Assembly (NCBI RefSeq): GCF_001590925.1
Contig: NZ_BCTU01000020.1
Coordinates: 1-64,000 of the forward strand
From: Serratia plymuthica NBRC 102599
Lineage (GTDB): Bacteria > Pseudomonadota > Gammaproteobacteria > Enterobacterales > Enterobacteriaceae
DNA length: 64,000 nucleotides
Reading direction: 5' to 3'
Part shown: positions 40,065-49,357 of the stretch, piece by piece
How positions within the stretch are numbered: position 1 is the first letter of the stretch
Layout of the letters: every line of letters begins with the position of its first letter
Made by a program: the position numbers and the translations under genes
Notes under the pieces: model-generated
Seen by the model: the letters and a program-made list of their open reading frames with translations, nothing else
What the model was told of the DNA's origin: nothing
Database searches by the model: none

Positions 40065-41162
40065 TCAGGCGTTCCGTTCAGGCAAGCAAGCCGCGATAGA
40101 AGCAAGCACCACATCATGCCCGACTCCGCCACGAACTTCCGCCTGACCAATGGCCGTCGGCAGTACCAGACGCAGTTCGCCGGCCAACACTTTCTTGTCG
40201 CGCATCATGTGCGGCAAATAAGATTCCGGCGCCATTTCCTGCGGCCCGCACACCGGTAAACCCGCGCGCAACAACAGTGTTTTAATGCGTTCAATATCCT
40301 CGGCGGAGAACTGGCCGAGACGATGCGCGGTTTCCGCCGCCATCATCATGCCGGCGGCAACGGCTTCGCCGTGCAGCCATACACCATAGCCCATTTCTGC
40401 TTCAATCGCATGGCCATAAGTATGGCCCAGATTCAGCAGCGCGCGCAGACCGCTTTCGCGTTCATCAGCGGCAACCACCTCGGCCTTCAGTTCACAGCAA
40501 CGGCGGATACAATAGCCCAGGGCATTCATATCCAGCGCAACCAACGCATCGATGTTGTTTTCCAGCCAGACGAAGAAATCACTGTCGAGAATGATCCCGT
40601 ACTTGATCACTTCAGCCAGGCCAGAGGAGAGCTCACGCGCCGGTAAGGTTTTCAGGCAGTCCAGATCAACCACCACTGAAGCAGGCTGATAGAATGCGCC
40701 GATCATGTTTTTACCGAGCGGATGATTGACGGCGGTTTTGCCGCCAACGGAAGAGTCCACCTGCGAAAGCAAGGTGGTAGGAACCTGAATAAAGCGGACA
40801 CCGCGCTGATAGCAAGCCGCGGCAAAACCGGTAAGATCGCCCACCACGCCGCCGCCGAGCGCGATCAATGTGGTATCGCGACCATGAGGCTTTTGCAGCA
40901 GCGCCGAGAACACCTGCTCAAGCACGGCAAGGGATTTATACTGTTCGCCATCAGGCAAAATCACCTGATCCACCATTACGCCCGCCTGCTCAAGCACCTT
41001 CCGGACCCGGTCCAGATAGAGCGGCGCCAAGGTTTGGTTGGTGACCAGCATGACCTGTTCACCCGCCTTTAGCGGCATAAAAGAAGCCGGATCGTTAAAC
41101 AATCCGGCGGCTATGGTAATCGGGTAGCTGCGCTCCCCAAGCGTTACGGTAATTCTCTCCAT
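40065..41162 (-). CDS. aroB: 3-dehydroquinate synthase AroB
   Basis: Second enzyme of the shikimate pathway, NAD- and metal-dependent. The 365-residue protein shows the NAD site [17 protein letters not shown] near 102, [18 protein letters not shown] near 146, and metal ligands in E(L)[11 protein letters not shown] near 180 and [18 protein letters not shown] near 240. The start [15 protein letters not shown] is set by homology; a longer frame runs back through the intergenic repeat. It follows aroK as in E. coli. Confidence 0.96.
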   Translation of the reverse strand: MERITVTLGERSYPITIAAGLFNDPASFMPLKAGEQVMLVTNQTLAPLYLDRVRKVLEQAGVMVDQVILPDGEQYKSLAVLEQVFSALLQKPHGRDTTLIALGGGVVGDLTGFAAACYQRGVRFIQVPTTLLSQVDSSVGGKTAVNHPLGKNMIGAFYQPASVVVDLDCLKTLPARELSSGLAEVIKYGIILDSDFFVWLENNIDALVALDMNALGYCIRRCCELKAEVVAADERESGLRALLNLGHTYGHAIEAEMGYGVWLHGEAVAAGMMMAAETAHRLGQFSAEDIERIKTLLLRAGLPVCGPQEMAPESYLPHMMRDKKVLAGELRLVLPTAIGQAEVRGGVGHDVVLASIAACLPERNA

Positions 41163-41184
41163 GTCGCGCTCAGTTCTCAATGTG

Positions 41185-41213
41185 TGGTTTATCCCCGCTG
41201 TTGCGGGGAACAC
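41185..41213 (-). repeat. Solitary type I-E CRISPR-like repeat in the aroK-aroB intergenic region
   Basis: On the minus strand this reads GTGTTCCCCGC, a 4-base loop region, then GCGGGGATAAACC. It matches the 29-base E. coli/Salmonella type I-E repeat at all but about 3-4 positions, and the changes are in the loop and at the ends, leaving the 6-bp CCCCGC/GCGGGG stem and the ATAAACC handle intact. It is a single copy with no spacer array, 23 bases upstream of the aroB ATG and in the sense of the transcript. No cas genes are in the window. The comparison is from memory of the repeat. Confidence 0.7.
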
Positions 41214-41257
41214 AATCAGTCTTTCCGCATTTGCCGTGGCGAACACGGAAACCGCAA

Positions 41258-41779
41258 TCAGTTGCTTTCCAGCATATTGATAATCTGGTTGGCAACCACT
41301 TTAGCGCTTTGATCGTCGGTGCGGATGGTGACATCTGCAATTTCTTCGTATAACGGATTGCGCTCTTTCGCCAACGCTTCCAGCACTTCGCGCGGAGGAG
41401 AATCAACCTGCAACAACGGACGCTTTTTGTCGCGCTGAGTGCGGGCCAACTGCTTCTCGATGGTGGTTTCCAAATAAACCACGACACCACGCGCCGACAG
41501 ACGGTTACGCGTTTCACGCGATTTAACCGAACCACCGCCGGTAGCCAGCACAATCCCTTGCTTTTCCGTCAGTTCATTAATGACTTTTTCTTCACGATCG
41601 CGGAAACCTTCTTCACCTTCCACGTCGAATACCCAGCCCACGTCAGCTCCGGTACGTCGCTCAATTTCTTGATCGGAGTCGAAGAACTCCATATTGAGTT
41701 GCTGAGCTAACTGACGGCCAATAGTGCTTTTGCCGGCACCCATAGGCCCAACCAGAAAGATATTGCGTTTCTCTGCCAT
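41258..41779 (-). CDS. aroK: Shikimate kinase I AroK
   Basis: Phosphorylates shikimate with ATP in aromatic amino acid synthesis. The 173-residue P-loop kinase shows Walker [16 protein letters not shown] near 11, shikimate-binding [13 protein letters not shown] near 32, [10 protein letters not shown] near 57, and [11 protein letters not shown] near 80. It lies between hofQ and aroB on the same strand. Confidence 0.96.
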   Translation of the reverse strand: MAEKRNIFLVGPMGAGKSTIGRQLAQQLNMEFFDSDQEIERRTGADVGWVFDVEGEEGFRDREEKVINELTEKQGIVLATGGGSVKSRETRNRLSARGVVVYLETTIEKQLARTQRDKKRPLLQVDSPPREVLEALAKERNPLYEEIADVTIRTDDQSAKVVANQIINMLESN

Positions 41780-42127
41780 GTTTTTGGTATTACTAAGACT
41801 ATTCGTTAATGTTAACCCGCCCCGCCAATCAAATCAGCGGCGGGACCTAAACTGAAACCTCATGAGCGATAGTGCGAGATCAGACGGAAAATTATCTCAA
41901 CACTCTTGGTAGTTTGGCAACCGAATAAATCGCAATCCACGCCGCAGGAGGGAAACCATACGTTTTTAACGGCGTCTTGGCGTTAACAAAAAACCTCGGT
42001 GCTCAATTCGGTAACCCTTGTAAGCTAAATCGGCCGCAGCGTCAAACGCAGATGCCCCCAAGGTGAGAAAAAAGTGCATCTGCTCATCAACTTTAGGCGA
42101 TTTCCACCGAACCTGACAGCTTGCTGC
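41780..42127. other. aroK upstream / hofQ downstream region
   Basis: 348 bp without a gene. It holds two inverted repeats: CCCGCC (41821-41826) with GGCGGG (41839-41844), and GCAGATGC (42048-42055) with GCATCTGC (42076-42083). On the minus strand the second could end the hof transcript, although no T-run follows; the first is close to the aroK start and could lie in its leader. No ORF is credible. Confidence 0.5.
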
Positions 42128-43372
42128 TCATGCCTTAATCAATGTCGGAGTAATGAATATCACCAGCTCACGTCGTTTATGCTGTTTGGTGCTCTGTTTG
42201 AACAAGGAACCCAGCAGTGGAATATCCCCGAGCCCCGGTACCTTGTCCGCCCCCTGAGCGCTCTGGCGCTGAAATACGCCGCCCAATACAATGGTTTCAC
42301 CGTCTTTCACCGTCACCTGGGTTTTGATCTCCTGCTTATCGATCGCCAGCGCCTCGCCATCCGCCCGGCTGATGGAACGCCCGGGCATGTTCTGGCTGAT
42401 TTGCAGCGTCAGCGTAATGCGGCCGTTCGGCAAAATTTTCGGCGTCACCTCCATGCCCAATACAGCCTCCTTGAACTCCATCGATGTCGCCCCGCTGCTG
42501 CCGCTCTTCACCTCATACGGGATTTCCGTACCCTGTTTAATGCTGGCGGTTTGCTGATGCGCGGTCAGCAAGCGCGGGCTGGCGATGATTTCAACCCGGT
42601 TCTCCTGCTCCAGTGCCATTAGCTCCAGATCCAGCAGCCGTCCGCCGATGCGCGCCAGGTGGAAACCGGCGTTGACCGCGCTGCGTTCCAGCGGCAAGCT
42701 CACGTTAAAATCCCCCATCCGCAATGGCTTTGCAGCACCTTCATCCGGGGCCAAGCCCCAACGCACGCCGAGTTCGCGCAAACTTTCACTGTTAATGGTG
42801 ACAATATGCGCCGCCAGCTGTACCTGCGCCAACGGCGCATCCATTTCCGCAATGCGCTTGGTTAATAACGCCACGATTGGGGCAGTATCGCGGATCAGCA
42901 GCGCGTTAGTGCGTTTATCCGCCACCACGCTGCCGCGCTCGCTCAGCAAAATACTGCCCTGGGCATTCAGATTTTCGGCAATCTCAACCGCATCGGCATG
43001 ATTTAACGTCAGGGTTACGCTTTCCAACGGCTGCTTTTGCGCCAAAGCCAACTGTTGCCGCTGTTTCTCCTGTTCATCCGGTTCGGGAAACACCATCATG
43101 ACGTTGCCTTCCAGCGTCATCGACAGCTTTCCCATACGCAGGATCACCGCCAGCGCTTGCTGCCAGGACACATTATCCAACCGCAACGTCAGGTTGCCGC
43201 CCACGCCAGTCGCGGTGACCACATTGAGTTGCTGATAATCCGCCAGCGCCTGCAATACCAGGGTTACCGGCGCGTCCTGAAACGCCATCGATATCGGCTC
43301 CTTGTTCTGTGTCGCCATGCCGGAAGCAGCAATACCCCACAGCACCGCGCCCAGCCAAATGCCTCCTTTCAT
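42128..43372 (-). CDS. hofQ: Secretin HofQ (PilQ-like, DNA uptake)
   Basis: Outer-membrane secretin related to type IV pilus PilQ and competence ComE. In E. coli it is needed for use of external DNA as a nutrient. The 414-residue precursor has a signal peptide (about 1-20), a STN/secretin-N region (about 25-180), and the C-terminal secretin domain with GTEIPYEVKSGSSGATSMEFKEAVLGMEVTPKI-type sequence near 290 and VPGLGDIPLLGSLFK near 385. Last gene of hofMNOPQ; overlaps hofP by four bases. Confidence 0.93.
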   Translation of the reverse strand: MKGGIWLGAVLWGIAASGMATQNKEPISMAFQDAPVTLVLQALADYQQLNVVTATGVGGNLTLRLDNVSWQQALAVILRMGKLSMTLEGNVMMVFPEPDEQEKQRQQLALAQKQPLESVTLTLNHADAVEIAENLNAQGSILLSERGSVVADKRTNALLIRDTAPIVALLTKRIAEMDAPLAQVQLAAHIVTINSESLRELGVRWGLAPDEGAAKPLRMGDFNVSLPLERSAVNAGFHLARIGGRLLDLELMALEQENRVEIIASPRLLTAHQQTASIKQGTEIPYEVKSGSSGATSMEFKEAVLGMEVTPKILPNGRITLTLQISQNMPGRSISRADGEALAIDKQEIKTQVTVKDGETIVLGGVFQRQSAQGADKVPGLGDIPLLGSLFKQSTKQHKRRELVIFITPTLIKA

Positions 43373-43734
43373 TTTTTTTCTTCCTTATGGTTTCCCAATG
43401 TCAGCACCAGGGCATTGTCAGCCGCCGGACAAGCCGGATCTTCAGGACCCGCTTTCAACACCAGCCGCCCCTCAAACACCTGTTCCACTCGCCAGCGCCC
43501 CCCCAGCAGGCTTTGCCGCGGCTCTAAACGCAGCCACTGCCCTGCGGGCGTGACCACCCAGGCATGGCGCGACGCTGCCTGCCCGACGGTCCCCTTCAAA
43601 AGCCAGTTTGCCGGCGATTCTCTCTGCGTCAGGCAGTCAGACACGGGTGGCGGCATAAAGGGATTGCGCGGTTGCGCCATCAACGCCCACGGCAGCAACA
43701 GCCACCAAACCCCATAACCTTTATTCATCCGCAT
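43369..43734 (-). CDS. hofP: HofP, DNA utilization / pilus assembly protein
   Basis: Fourth gene of hofMNOPQ, in the place of pilP. The 121-residue protein has an N-terminal hydrophobic signal (GYGVWWLLLPWALMA), then PRNPFMPPP and a small beta-rich domain (LLKGTVGQAASRHAWVVTPAGQW). Alternative start two codons downstream (43728). Similarity is weaker than for hofQ; the call leans on position and on the PilP-like NPF segment. Confidence 0.82.
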   Translation of the reverse strand: MRMNKGYGVWWLLLPWALMAQPRNPFMPPPVSDCLTQRESPANWLLKGTVGQAASRHAWVVTPAGQWLRLEPRQSLLGGRWRVEQVFEGRLVLKAGPEDPACPAADNALVLTLGNHKEEKK

Positions 43735-44242
43735 TTACCGGAGCGGCGTCTGCCGGCGCGTCGTGTAAAACGAAGTGCACCGTCAGATCGTCAGCCTGTG
43801 CTTCAAGGGTTATTTGATCGATGCGAAATGCGGGAGGCAACGCCTCCAGCAGCCGCAATAAACCGCCGTAATGAATGTTCAGGCTCAGGGTTTGACGCTG
43901 CGATTTCTCCTGCTGCTGCCAGCGTTGCAATGCAGCGCCCGCCAACGGCAGCACTTGCGTCAAATCACCCTGGGCGACGGGCTTGAGCGCGTTCTGCTGC
44001 AGACGAAGATTAATCTCCTCCAACGTTGGCATCTGGGCCAACTGCTGTCTTAACGGCTCAATCTGCTCAATCAGACGCTGTTGCTCCGCCAATGTGCGCT
44101 CCCCCTGCTGCCATTTCCCGTGCAGAAAAAGCATGCCGAGCAGCAAAGCCAGGCAGCCCAACACCACCCCCTGCGCAACCAGCAGCTTCCAACCCGGCAG
44201 GTTCAGCCAGTACCTTGTCCAGAGTGGCAACGGCTTATCCAT
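43721..44242 (-). CDS. hofO: HofO, DNA utilization / pilus assembly protein
   Basis: Third gene of the hof cluster, in the place of pilO. The 173-residue protein has a short cytoplasmic tail, one membrane helix (about 19-40, LLVAQGVVLGCLALLLGMLFL), a coiled-coil-like stretch (about 45-85), and a small C-terminal domain. Topology matches PilO. It overlaps both neighbours by a few bases. Confidence 0.82.
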   Translation of the reverse strand: MDKPLPLWTRYWLNLPGWKLLVAQGVVLGCLALLLGMLFLHGKWQQGERTLAEQQRLIEQIEPLRQQLAQMPTLEEINLRLQQNALKPVAQGDLTQVLPLAGAALQRWQQQEKSQRQTLSLNIHYGGLLRLLEALPPAFRIDQITLEAQADDLTVHFVLHDAPADAAPVNADE

Positions 44243-44771
44243 TCAGCCCCCATTGCGCCATCAGAGTGAATGAGAACAGGCCATCCTGGCGCTGTACCAC
44301 GTCCGCCAACCGGCAGCGCAGCAATAGCGGCAGTGCCGCCAGTTGCCGCTCAAACTGGACGACAGCCCCATATCGGCGGCTGAGGCCCCGCAGCGTGATA
44401 TGTTCTGCGTTGCTTTCCAACGAGGTAAGCCACATCGGCGCTGGAAGAATGACCGCGAACTGCTGTAACAGCTGCAGATAACGCCGGTTGTGCGCCTGGT
44501 TCTTCTCCTGCTGATCCACCTGCGCGGTTAAGCGAGCCAAACGCGCCATCGCCTGCTGGAGTTGCTGATAGCGTTCCGCCAACGCCGCCTGTTGCCGGGA
44601 CAGCGTCGACAAAGCCTCATGCCGCTGTGTTTGTTGATGACTCATCAGGCCAAAAACAACCGCCATTGCCGCCAGCATCAACGTCAGTTGCAAGACGAAA
44701 ATTCGTAACCAGAAGGCACAGCGGCGGCGCTGGGCCAGCCTGCGCCAGGGCAGAAGGTTGACCTGATACAT
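44235..44771 (-). CDS. hofN: HofN, DNA utilization / pilus assembly protein (PilN-like)
   Basis: Second gene of the hof cluster. The start MYQVNLLPWRRLAQRRR carries the conserved N-terminal VNLLPWR motif of PilN/GspL-type proteins, which in type IV pilus systems binds PilM. The frame continues upstream, but this ATG overlaps the hofM stop (TGATG) and fits homology. The 178-residue protein has one membrane helix (about 24-45) and a coiled-coil stretch (about 50-110). Confidence 0.87.
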   Translation of the reverse strand: MYQVNLLPWRRLAQRRRCAFWLRIFVLQLTLMLAAMAVVFGLMSHQQTQRHEALSTLSRQQAALAERYQQLQQAMARLARLTAQVDQQEKNQAHNRRYLQLLQQFAVILPAPMWLTSLESNAEHITLRGLSRRYGAVVQFERQLAALPLLLRCRLADVVQRQDGLFSFTLMAQWGLNG

Positions 44772-45604
44772 CAGTTGTCCCCGCTGCGCAGCGCCAGCCC
44801 CCCGGCCAACACAAATGCCCCCGGCAATCGGGGTAACGGGGGCCGCAATTGGTTGAACGCGCTGAACGGTGACCATGGCAAACACCCCTGAGGAGGCGGC
44901 TCGTCCACCACGCTGCTGTAATAAATCGGCTGCTCACCGATTGACGGGCAGGCTGCATGCATCGCCGCCATCGCCTGGCTTGCCTCGCCCTCCGGCAAAA
45001 TGCCATAGGCAAAGGCCGCGCGGCGCGGAGCGGTCCACAGCCACTCCCGATCGAGGCGGTGCAGCAAACCGGCTTCAGCCGGTACGCCTGCGGCAAATGC
45101 CATCATGTGCAAGGCACAAGGAGTGATGTCGACCACCTGCGGCCGTAAATTGGCCTGACGCAAACAATGCAGCCACTGCTGCAACTCTTGCTGGCGCGCG
45201 GCGGTGAGCAACAAAGCGGCAGAGTCAGGCGGAGATTGGCGGTAGTCCAGCGCCAATGTCTGGCTATCCAGCGGGAACTGCTTCAGGCCATGACGGGTAA
45301 TATAATCACCGCGCGCCGGCTCTTTCAGCCTGGCATCCGGCATCGGCATCAGATGCTGCAAAACTCGCTGGGCAGGCAAAGCAATGCGTAAGCAAATATG
45401 TCTTGGCAACTGGACCCGCCATTGCCGCAGTGCGTGAGTCAGTACCTCGGGTTGTTCGAGACACCCCTCGCGCAGCACCGCTTGCGGCAGCGTTTGCTGC
45501 CACCAGTGACGCAGTTGCCAACCGTTGCGGCGGCGCTGTGCCGCCAGGGCGCAAATGCGGTTACTTTGTATATCCAGCCCCACCTGCCATGCTTGAGATA
45601 ACAT
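44771..45604 (-). CDS. hofM: HofM, DNA utilization / pilus assembly protein (PilM-like)
   Basis: First gene of the hof cluster; cytoplasmic actin-like PilM-type protein. The frame extends to 45838, into divergent mrcA, so I place the start at the ATG at 45604 (MLSQAWQVGLDIQSNRICAL), where homology to HofM begins; GGAGG lies 11 bases upstream. The 277-residue protein has RQPPLP-like sequence near the C terminus (LRPPLPRLPGAFVLAGGLALRSG), as in E. coli HofM. Confidence 0.85.
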   Translation of the reverse strand: MLSQAWQVGLDIQSNRICALAAQRRRNGWQLRHWWQQTLPQAVLREGCLEQPEVLTHALRQWRVQLPRHICLRIALPAQRVLQHLMPMPDARLKEPARGDYITRHGLKQFPLDSQTLALDYRQSPPDSAALLLTAARQQELQQWLHCLRQANLRPQVVDITPCALHMMAFAAGVPAEAGLLHRLDREWLWTAPRRAAFAYGILPEGEASQAMAAMHAACPSIGEQPIYYSSVVDEPPPQGCLPWSPFSAFNQLRPPLPRLPGAFVLAGGLALRSGDN

Positions 45605-45726
45605 ATTTCGCCCGACCTCCATATCGTCAGATGATAAAAGAACATATCCATGTTGCAGGCTTGCCTTTATACTACCGCGCGGTTGTTTATAAACTGCCCA
45701 AATGACATGAAAATGGGAAATCTCAG

Positions 45727-48285
45727 GTGAAGTTCGTAAAGTATTTACTAATCCTTGCAGTGTGTTGCATCGTGTTGGGGGCAGCCTCGATTTTTGGCTT
45801 GTACAAATATGTCGAGCCACAGCTGCCTGACGTTGCAACGCTGAAAGACGTACGGCTGCAGATACCGATGCAGGTTTACAGCGCCGATGGCGAACTGATC
45901 GCCCAATACGGTGAAAAACGTCGTATTCCGCTGAAGCTGAACCAAATTCCGCCGGTCATGGTGCATGCGTTTATCGCCACCGAAGACAGCCGTTTCTATG
46001 AGCATCACGGCGTCGATCCGGTCGGTATCTTCCGTGCCGCCTCTATTGCACTGGTCTCCGGCCATGCGTCACAGGGGGCGAGTACCATTACCCAACAGTT
46101 GGCGAGAAACTTCTTTTTAAGCCCGGAACGCACCCTGATGCGCAAGATCAAGGAAGCCTTCCTGGCGGTACGCATCGAACAGATGCTGACCAAAGACGAA
46201 ATCCTCGAGCTGTATCTGAACAAGATCTACCTGGGTTACCGCGCTTACGGCGTGGGCGCTGCAGCGCAGGTCTACTTCGGCAAAGACGTCAGCCAACTGA
46301 CCTTGAGCGAAATGGCGACCATCGCCGGTTTGCCTAAGGCGCCATCAACCTTCAACCCGCTTTACTCGCACGATCGCGCCGTGGCTCGCCGCAATGTGGT
46401 GCTGTCGCGCATGCTGGATGAGCATTACATCACCCAGGCTCAGTACGATCAGGCTCGTAGCGAAGATCTGGTGGCCAACTACCATGCGCCGGAAATCAAC
46501 TTCTCCGCACCCTATCTCTCCGAGATGGTGCGTCAGGAGATGATCAAGCGTTACGGTGAGAACGCCTATACCGACGGTTACAAGGTCTATACCACCGTCA
46601 CCAAAAAGCTGCAGTTGGCGGCGCAGGAGTCGGTACGTAACAACGTGCTGGCGTATGACATGCGTCACGGCTACCGCGGCCCGTCCAACGTGCTGTGGAA
46701 AGTGGGTGAGGCGGCCTGGGATCAAAAACAGATCGTCGATTCACTGAAAAACCTGCCGAATTATGGCCCGTTGGCGCCTGCGGTGATTACCAAAGCGACC
46801 GCCGATGAAGCGACGGCCATGCTGGCCGATGGCAGCAATGTTGCCTTGCCACTGGCCACCATGCGCTGGGCACGGCCGTTCAAGTCCGATACGCAGCAAG
46901 GCCCAACGCCAAAACGCGTGACCGACGTGGTGCAGGCCGGCCAGCAGGTGTGGGTACGCAAGGTGAACGAAAGCTGGTGGCTGTCACAGGTGCCGGACGT
47001 CAACTCGGCGTTGGTGTCGATCAACCCGAATGATGGCGCCGTGAAAGCGTTGGTCGGCGGGTTTGACTTCAATCAGAGCAAATTCAACCGCGTTACCCAG
47101 GCGCTGCGTCAGGTCGGCTCCAACATCAAGCCGTTCCTGTACACCGCGGCGATGGACAAAGGCCTGACTCTGGCCACTATCCTGAACGATCTGCCGGTCA
47201 CCCGCTGGGATGCCGGTGCCGGTACTGACTGGCGGCCGAAGAACTCACCGCCAACCTACGACGGCCCTATTCGCCTGCGTCAGGGGTTGGGACAGTCGAA
47301 GAACGTAGTGATGGTGCGTGCCATGCGTGCAATGGGTGTCGACTACGCGGCGGAATATCTGCAACGTTTCGGTTTCCCGGCGCAAAACATCGTGCACACC
47401 GAATCGCTGGCGCTGGGTTCGGCTTCGTTCACCCCGATGCAACTGGTGCGCGGTTATGCGGTACTGGCGAACGGCGGTTATCTGGTCGATCCGTATTTCA
47501 TCACCAAAATCGAAGATGAAACCGGCAACACCGTGTTTGAAACCAGACCCAGAGTGGTCTGCGACAGCTGCAATCTGCCGGTGATTTATGGCGATACCCA
47601 CCGTTCCGTCGTGCTTTCCGACGATAACGTCGAAAACGTCGCGACGTCGCAGGAAGGCGGTAACGGTAACGTACCTATGCCGCAACTGGAACAGGTTACG
47701 CCGGCTCAGGTGCAGCAGGATGGCGATCAGCAATATGCGCCGCATGTCATCAGTACCCAGTTGGCGTTCCTGATGCACGATGCGTTGAACAGCAACATCT
47801 TTGGCGAACCGGGTTGGATGGGAACAGCCTGGCGCGCCGGACGCGATTTGAAGCGGCATGATATCGGCGGTAAAACCGGGACCACCAACAGTTCGAAAGA
47901 CGCCTGGTTCTCCGGCTATGGCCCCGATACCGTCACGTCGGTATGGATTGGTTTCGATGATCATCGCCGCGACCTCGGCCGTGCAACGGCTTCCGGCGCC
48001 ATCGAAGATCAAATCTCCGGCGGTGAAGGCGGTGCGAAGAGCGCGCAACCGGCATGGGATGATTTTATGAAAATCGCGCTGGAAGGCATTCCGGAGCAAA
48101 AAGTCACCCCACCGCCGGGTATTATCAGCGTCACCATCGACAAAAGCAGCGGCAAGCTTTCCGGCGGCGGCGGCGGCAGTCGCTCCGAATACTTTATCGA
48201 AGGTACTCAGCCGACAAGCTACCCGACGCGGGATACCGGCACTACGTTGACGGACCCCGGCGGCGAAAGCCACGAGCTGTTCTAA
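45727..48285 (+). CDS. mrcA: Penicillin-binding protein 1A (MrcA)
   Basis: Bifunctional class A PBP that polymerizes and cross-links peptidoglycan. The 852-residue protein has one N-terminal membrane helix (about 5-25), a transglycosylase domain with the catalytic glutamate in ATEDSRFYEHHGVDP near 86, an OB-type insert, and a transpeptidase domain with SNIKPF near 465, SxN-like SKN and KTGTTNSSKDAW near 715. GTG start. Divergent from hofM with 122 bp between. A strong terminator follows. Confidence 0.96.
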   Translation: MKFVKYLLILAVCCIVLGAASIFGLYKYVEPQLPDVATLKDVRLQIPMQVYSADGELIAQYGEKRRIPLKLNQIPPVMVHAFIATEDSRFYEHHGVDPVGIFRAASIALVSGHASQGASTITQQLARNFFLSPERTLMRKIKEAFLAVRIEQMLTKDEILELYLNKIYLGYRAYGVGAAAQVYFGKDVSQLTLSEMATIAGLPKAPSTFNPLYSHDRAVARRNVVLSRMLDEHYITQAQYDQARSEDLVANYHAPEINFSAPYLSEMVRQEMIKRYGENAYTDGYKVYTTVTKKLQLAAQESVRNNVLAYDMRHGYRGPSNVLWKVGEAAWDQKQIVDSLKNLPNYGPLAPAVITKATADEATAMLADGSNVALPLATMRWARPFKSDTQQGPTPKRVTDVVQAGQQVWVRKVNESWWLSQVPDVNSALVSINPNDGAVKALVGGFDFNQSKFNRVTQALRQVGSNIKPFLYTAAMDKGLTLATILNDLPVTRWDAGAGTDWRPKNSPPTYDGPIRLRQGLGQSKNVVMVRAMRAMGVDYAAEYLQRFGFPAQNIVHTESLALGSASFTPMQLVRGYAVLANGGYLVDPYFITKIEDETGNTVFETRPRVVCDSCNLPVIYGDTHRSVVLSDDNVENVATSQEGGNGNVPMPQLEQVTPAQVQQDGDQQYAPHVISTQLAFLMHDALNSNIFGEPGWMGTAWRAGRDLKRHDIGGKTGTTNSSKDAWFSGYGPDTVTSVWIGFDDHRRDLGRATASGAIEDQISGGEGGAKSAQPAWDDFMKIALEGIPEQKVTPPPGIISVTIDKSSGKLSGGGGGSRSEYFIEGTQPTSYPTRDTGTTLTDPGGESHELF

Positions 48286-48288
48286 TGG

Positions 48289-48318
48289 AAAAGGGCCAGA
48301 GAAATCTGGCCCTTTTTT
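48289..48318. terminator. mrcA terminator (bidirectional with nudE)
   Basis: 12-bp stem AAAAGGGCCAGA/TCTGGCCCTTTT with loop GAAA and T-run, just past the mrcA stop, between convergent genes. Confidence 0.92.
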
Positions 48319-48343
48319 ATCGACGGAGATAGGGGATTGCTGT

Positions 48344-48898
48344 CTAGCGCGAGCCGCGCAGAAATGCCTCGGTGAGGAACAGTGCACTGACATTGCGCGC
48401 CTCGCGGAAATCCGGCTCCGCCAGCAATGACATCATGTCGGCTATCGGCCAACGCACCTGCGGCAAGGGTTCAGGCTCGTCGCCTTCCAGGCTCTGCAGA
48501 TAGAGATCGTTCGCCAGCACGATATTCATTTTGCTGGAAAAATAGGACGGCGCCATGGTCAGTTGGCTGAGGAAATCGAAGCGTTTGGCGCCAAAACCCA
48601 CCTCTTCCATCAGTTCGCGGTTGGCCGCCTCCAGCACGCCTTCACCCGGGTCGATCAACCCTTTGGGGAAACCCAGCTCGTAAGATTCGGTGCCCACCGC
48701 ATATTCGCGAATCAGCAGCAGGTCGTCGCCAATCACCGGGACAATCATAACGGCTTCCCTTTCCGAAGGCCGCATCCGTTCATACACCCGCCGTACACCA
48801 TTACTGAACTCCAGATCGACCGACTCAACGTTAAATAAACGCGAACGTGCGACCGTTTCTACTTTCAGAATTTTAGGTTTTTGCAGGTGTTTATCCAT
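48344..48898 (-). CDS. nudE: ADP compounds hydrolase NudE
   Basis: Nudix hydrolase acting on ADP-ribose, Ap3A, NADH and similar compounds. The 184-residue protein has an intact Nudix box, GLIDPGEGVLEAANRELMEE followed by VG, near residue 82. Convergent with mrcA and divergent from igaA, as in E. coli. Confidence 0.94.
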   Translation of the reverse strand: MDKHLQKPKILKVETVARSRLFNVESVDLEFSNGVRRVYERMRPSEREAVMIVPVIGDDLLLIREYAVGTESYELGFPKGLIDPGEGVLEAANRELMEEVGFGAKRFDFLSQLTMAPSYFSSKMNIVLANDLYLQSLEGDEPEPLPQVRWPIADMMSLLAEPDFREARNVSALFLTEAFLRGSR

Positions 48899-49357
48899 GA
48901 TTGCCTCAAATGAGTTATCCGGCGGTGCGCCACAGCATCAGAGATGATGACGCGGATACCCAGAATAATGATTGGCGTGGCGCAGATGCGCTCAAACGCT
49001 GACCAAATTCGATCTTGATCACATTGTGCGTTAATGAGAACCTTTGTCGCAACGAGCACAAGCTGTAATTTACTTTTTTTTAACAAGCCTAGCCAGCTAC
49101 CCGCCGATTTTCTGTACCCATTCAGCAAAAAGAGAGCATTAAAATAGGATAATGCCGATATCGACCGCTACCCCCGGTTGCTATCATCGCGTAGAGGAGA
49201 CACGGCAACTGAGCAGATATATTGCATCGATAAATGAGATCACGACAGAAAATCTGTTCCTCCCTCATTGTTCTAAGTGCCTGCCGGCCGTTTACTCCGT
49301 ATAATATTCAACGTTTCATCAGGTTGGTGAGGTTCACGGGTGCAAGATGGGGATAGC
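48899..49357. other. nudE-igaA divergent intergenic region
   Basis: 459 bp without a credible gene. An 87-codon minus-strand frame (48865-49128) has no recognizable similarity and no ribosome-binding site. A good -10 hexamer TATAAT at 49300-49305, 53 bp before igaA, is the best promoter candidate; its -35 is poor. Confidence 0.6.
49300..49305 (+). promoter_or_regulatory. Candidate -10 element of the igaA promoter
   Basis: Consensus TATAAT in an AT-rich stretch just upstream of igaA. No matching -35 at 16-18 bp; an activator or a nonstandard promoter is possible. Confidence 0.4.

Noticed and set aside
41160-41260. A CRISPR array in the aroK-aroB gap
   Set aside because: Only one repeat unit is present; the 95-bp gap cannot hold a second repeat and spacer of normal size, so it is listed as a solitary repeat.
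48865-49128. 87-codon minus-strand frame upstream of nudE
   Set aside because: No ribosome-binding site or family resemblance, and it overlaps the nudE start.
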